From contig CAIQOY010000271.1 of NCBI GenBank assembly GCA_903873565.1, forward strand, positions 1 to 5,062: DNA of 5,062 nucleotides. Reading direction: 5' to 3'. The position numbers were made by a program, and so were the translations under genes. The notes beneath the pieces were generated by a model, which saw nothing but the letters and a program-made list of their open reading frames with translations, ran no database searches and was not told the origin of the DNA. The stretch comes from an uncultured Actinomycetes bacterium. GTDB taxonomy: Bacteria > Actinomycetota > Thermoleophilia > Gaiellales > F1-60-MAGs149. Positions 4,538 through 5,062 of this stretch are shown one piece after another; position 1 is the first letter of the stretch; each line of letters starts with the position of its first letter.

Positions 4538-5062
4538 GTGAGCGGGACCGACGCGGACGAGCTCGACGTCTCCAGCGTGACCGCGCAGTCGCGCGCGCTG
4601 CGCTGGGCCCTGACCGGCTCGGCCCGCTACGGCGACGGCGCGAGCGCCGTCTACGGCACGATCCTGACCGCGTCGCTCCTGATCGCCGTCACGGGGGACG
4701 CCGTGATGGTGATGGGCACCATCGCCCTGACCGTGCTCGTGTTCTGGCTGGCGCACGTCCACGTGGCGATCCTGCGCCGCGTCGTGCGCACCGGCGAGCA
4801 CGTGGACTGGGCCGCGGCCCGCGCCGCCCTGATCGAGGAGTGGCCGCTGGCCCAGGCCAGCCTGACGCCGCTCGCCCCGATCCTCCTGGCCGCCCTCGGC
4901 GTGCTCGCGCTGCCCACGGCACGCTGGATCGGGGTCGGCATCTGCGTCGTCGAGCTGGTCGCATGGGGCGTCGCGATCTCCCGCCTGGCCGGCCTCGGCC
5001 GCCGTGGCACCACGCTCACGATCGGCATCAACGTCGTGCTCGGCGTGGCCCTGATCGGGCTC
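4538..5062 (+). CDS. Multi-pass integral membrane protein of unknown family (3' end missing)
   Basis: The frame stays open from GTG 4538 to the right edge, giving 175 residues without a stop. The protein has a short polar N-terminus (about 1-30, DADELDVSS), then hydrophobic segments at about 38-55, 57-79, 108-126, 129-149 and 158-175. A polar, charged stretch (about 80-107, RRVVRTGEHVDWAAARAALIEEW) lies between the second and third. The second helix contains VFWLAHVHVAIL (68-79), with two histidines inside the membrane segment. I do not recognise the family. Start evidence is the -10 box TACGCT ending seven bases upstream, with no Shine-Dalgarno sequence, which points to a leaderless message. 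Alternating hydrophobic and charged segments and the absence of stops support a real gene. Longer frames on the opposite strand here are low-complexity Arg/Ala/Pro sequence. Confidence 0.75.
   Translation, partial: MSGTDADELDVSSVTAQSRALRWALTGSARYGDGASAVYGTILTASLLIAVTGDAVMVMGTIALTVLVFWLAHVHVAILRRVVRTGEHVDWAAARAALIEEWPLAQASLTPLAPILLAALGVLALPTARWIGVGICVVELVAWGVAISRLAGLGRRGTTLTIGINVVLGVALIGL

Noticed and set aside
4451..5031. Minus-strand frames of 91-126 codons opposite the right-edge gene
   Set aside because: They encode low-complexity Arg/Ala/Pro or His/Gly sequence, whereas the plus frame gives a coherent multi-helix membrane protein with a -10 box.

Overview
This is a GC-rich (roughly 70% or more G+C) bacterial chromosome segment, tightly packed, with GTG starts and intergenic gaps under about 100 bases. 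The base composition, the DUF3817 membrane protein, -10 boxes of the form TANNNT and apparent leaderless starts all fit an actinobacterium. A deep-branching lineage such as Thermoleophilia is possible, but that is inference and the window carries no phylogenetic marker beyond one tRNA.

Layout, left to right. A TMEM175/DUF1211-family membrane protein enters from the left edge (1-546, +) and is followed by two small hairpins. Next is a type II toxin-antitoxin pair: a Phd/YefM-type antitoxin (about 646-882) overlapping a VapC-type PIN-domain toxin (869-1297), with an inverted repeat over the likely promoter. A DUF3817 small membrane protein (1314-1637, -) converges on the toxin gene. A tRNA-Ser(UGA) gene (1697-1788, +) with its own -10 box lies in the gap between DUF3817 and a metallo-beta-lactamase-fold hydrolase (1864-2610, +). 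That hydrolase converges with, and overlaps by four bases, an SRPBCC-fold protein (2607-3065, -). The SRPBCC gene is divergent from a membrane-anchored alpha/beta hydrolase (3123-4145, +). A YciI-family protein (4198-4485, +), a strong GC hairpin, and an undescribed multi-pass membrane protein running off the right edge (4538-5062, +) complete the window.

The only clear functional unit is the toxin-antitoxin pair. The other genes look like single-gene transcription units: most have an individual -10 box, and strand changes are frequent. They are mainly generic hydrolase, ligand-binding and membrane families whose substrates cannot be read from sequence. No mobile element, CRISPR array or obviously new multi-gene system was found. 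The most informative observations concern gene expression: a near-identical extended -10 promoter used twice, likely leaderless starts, a shared CTAG stop, and several long open frames that are not genes.
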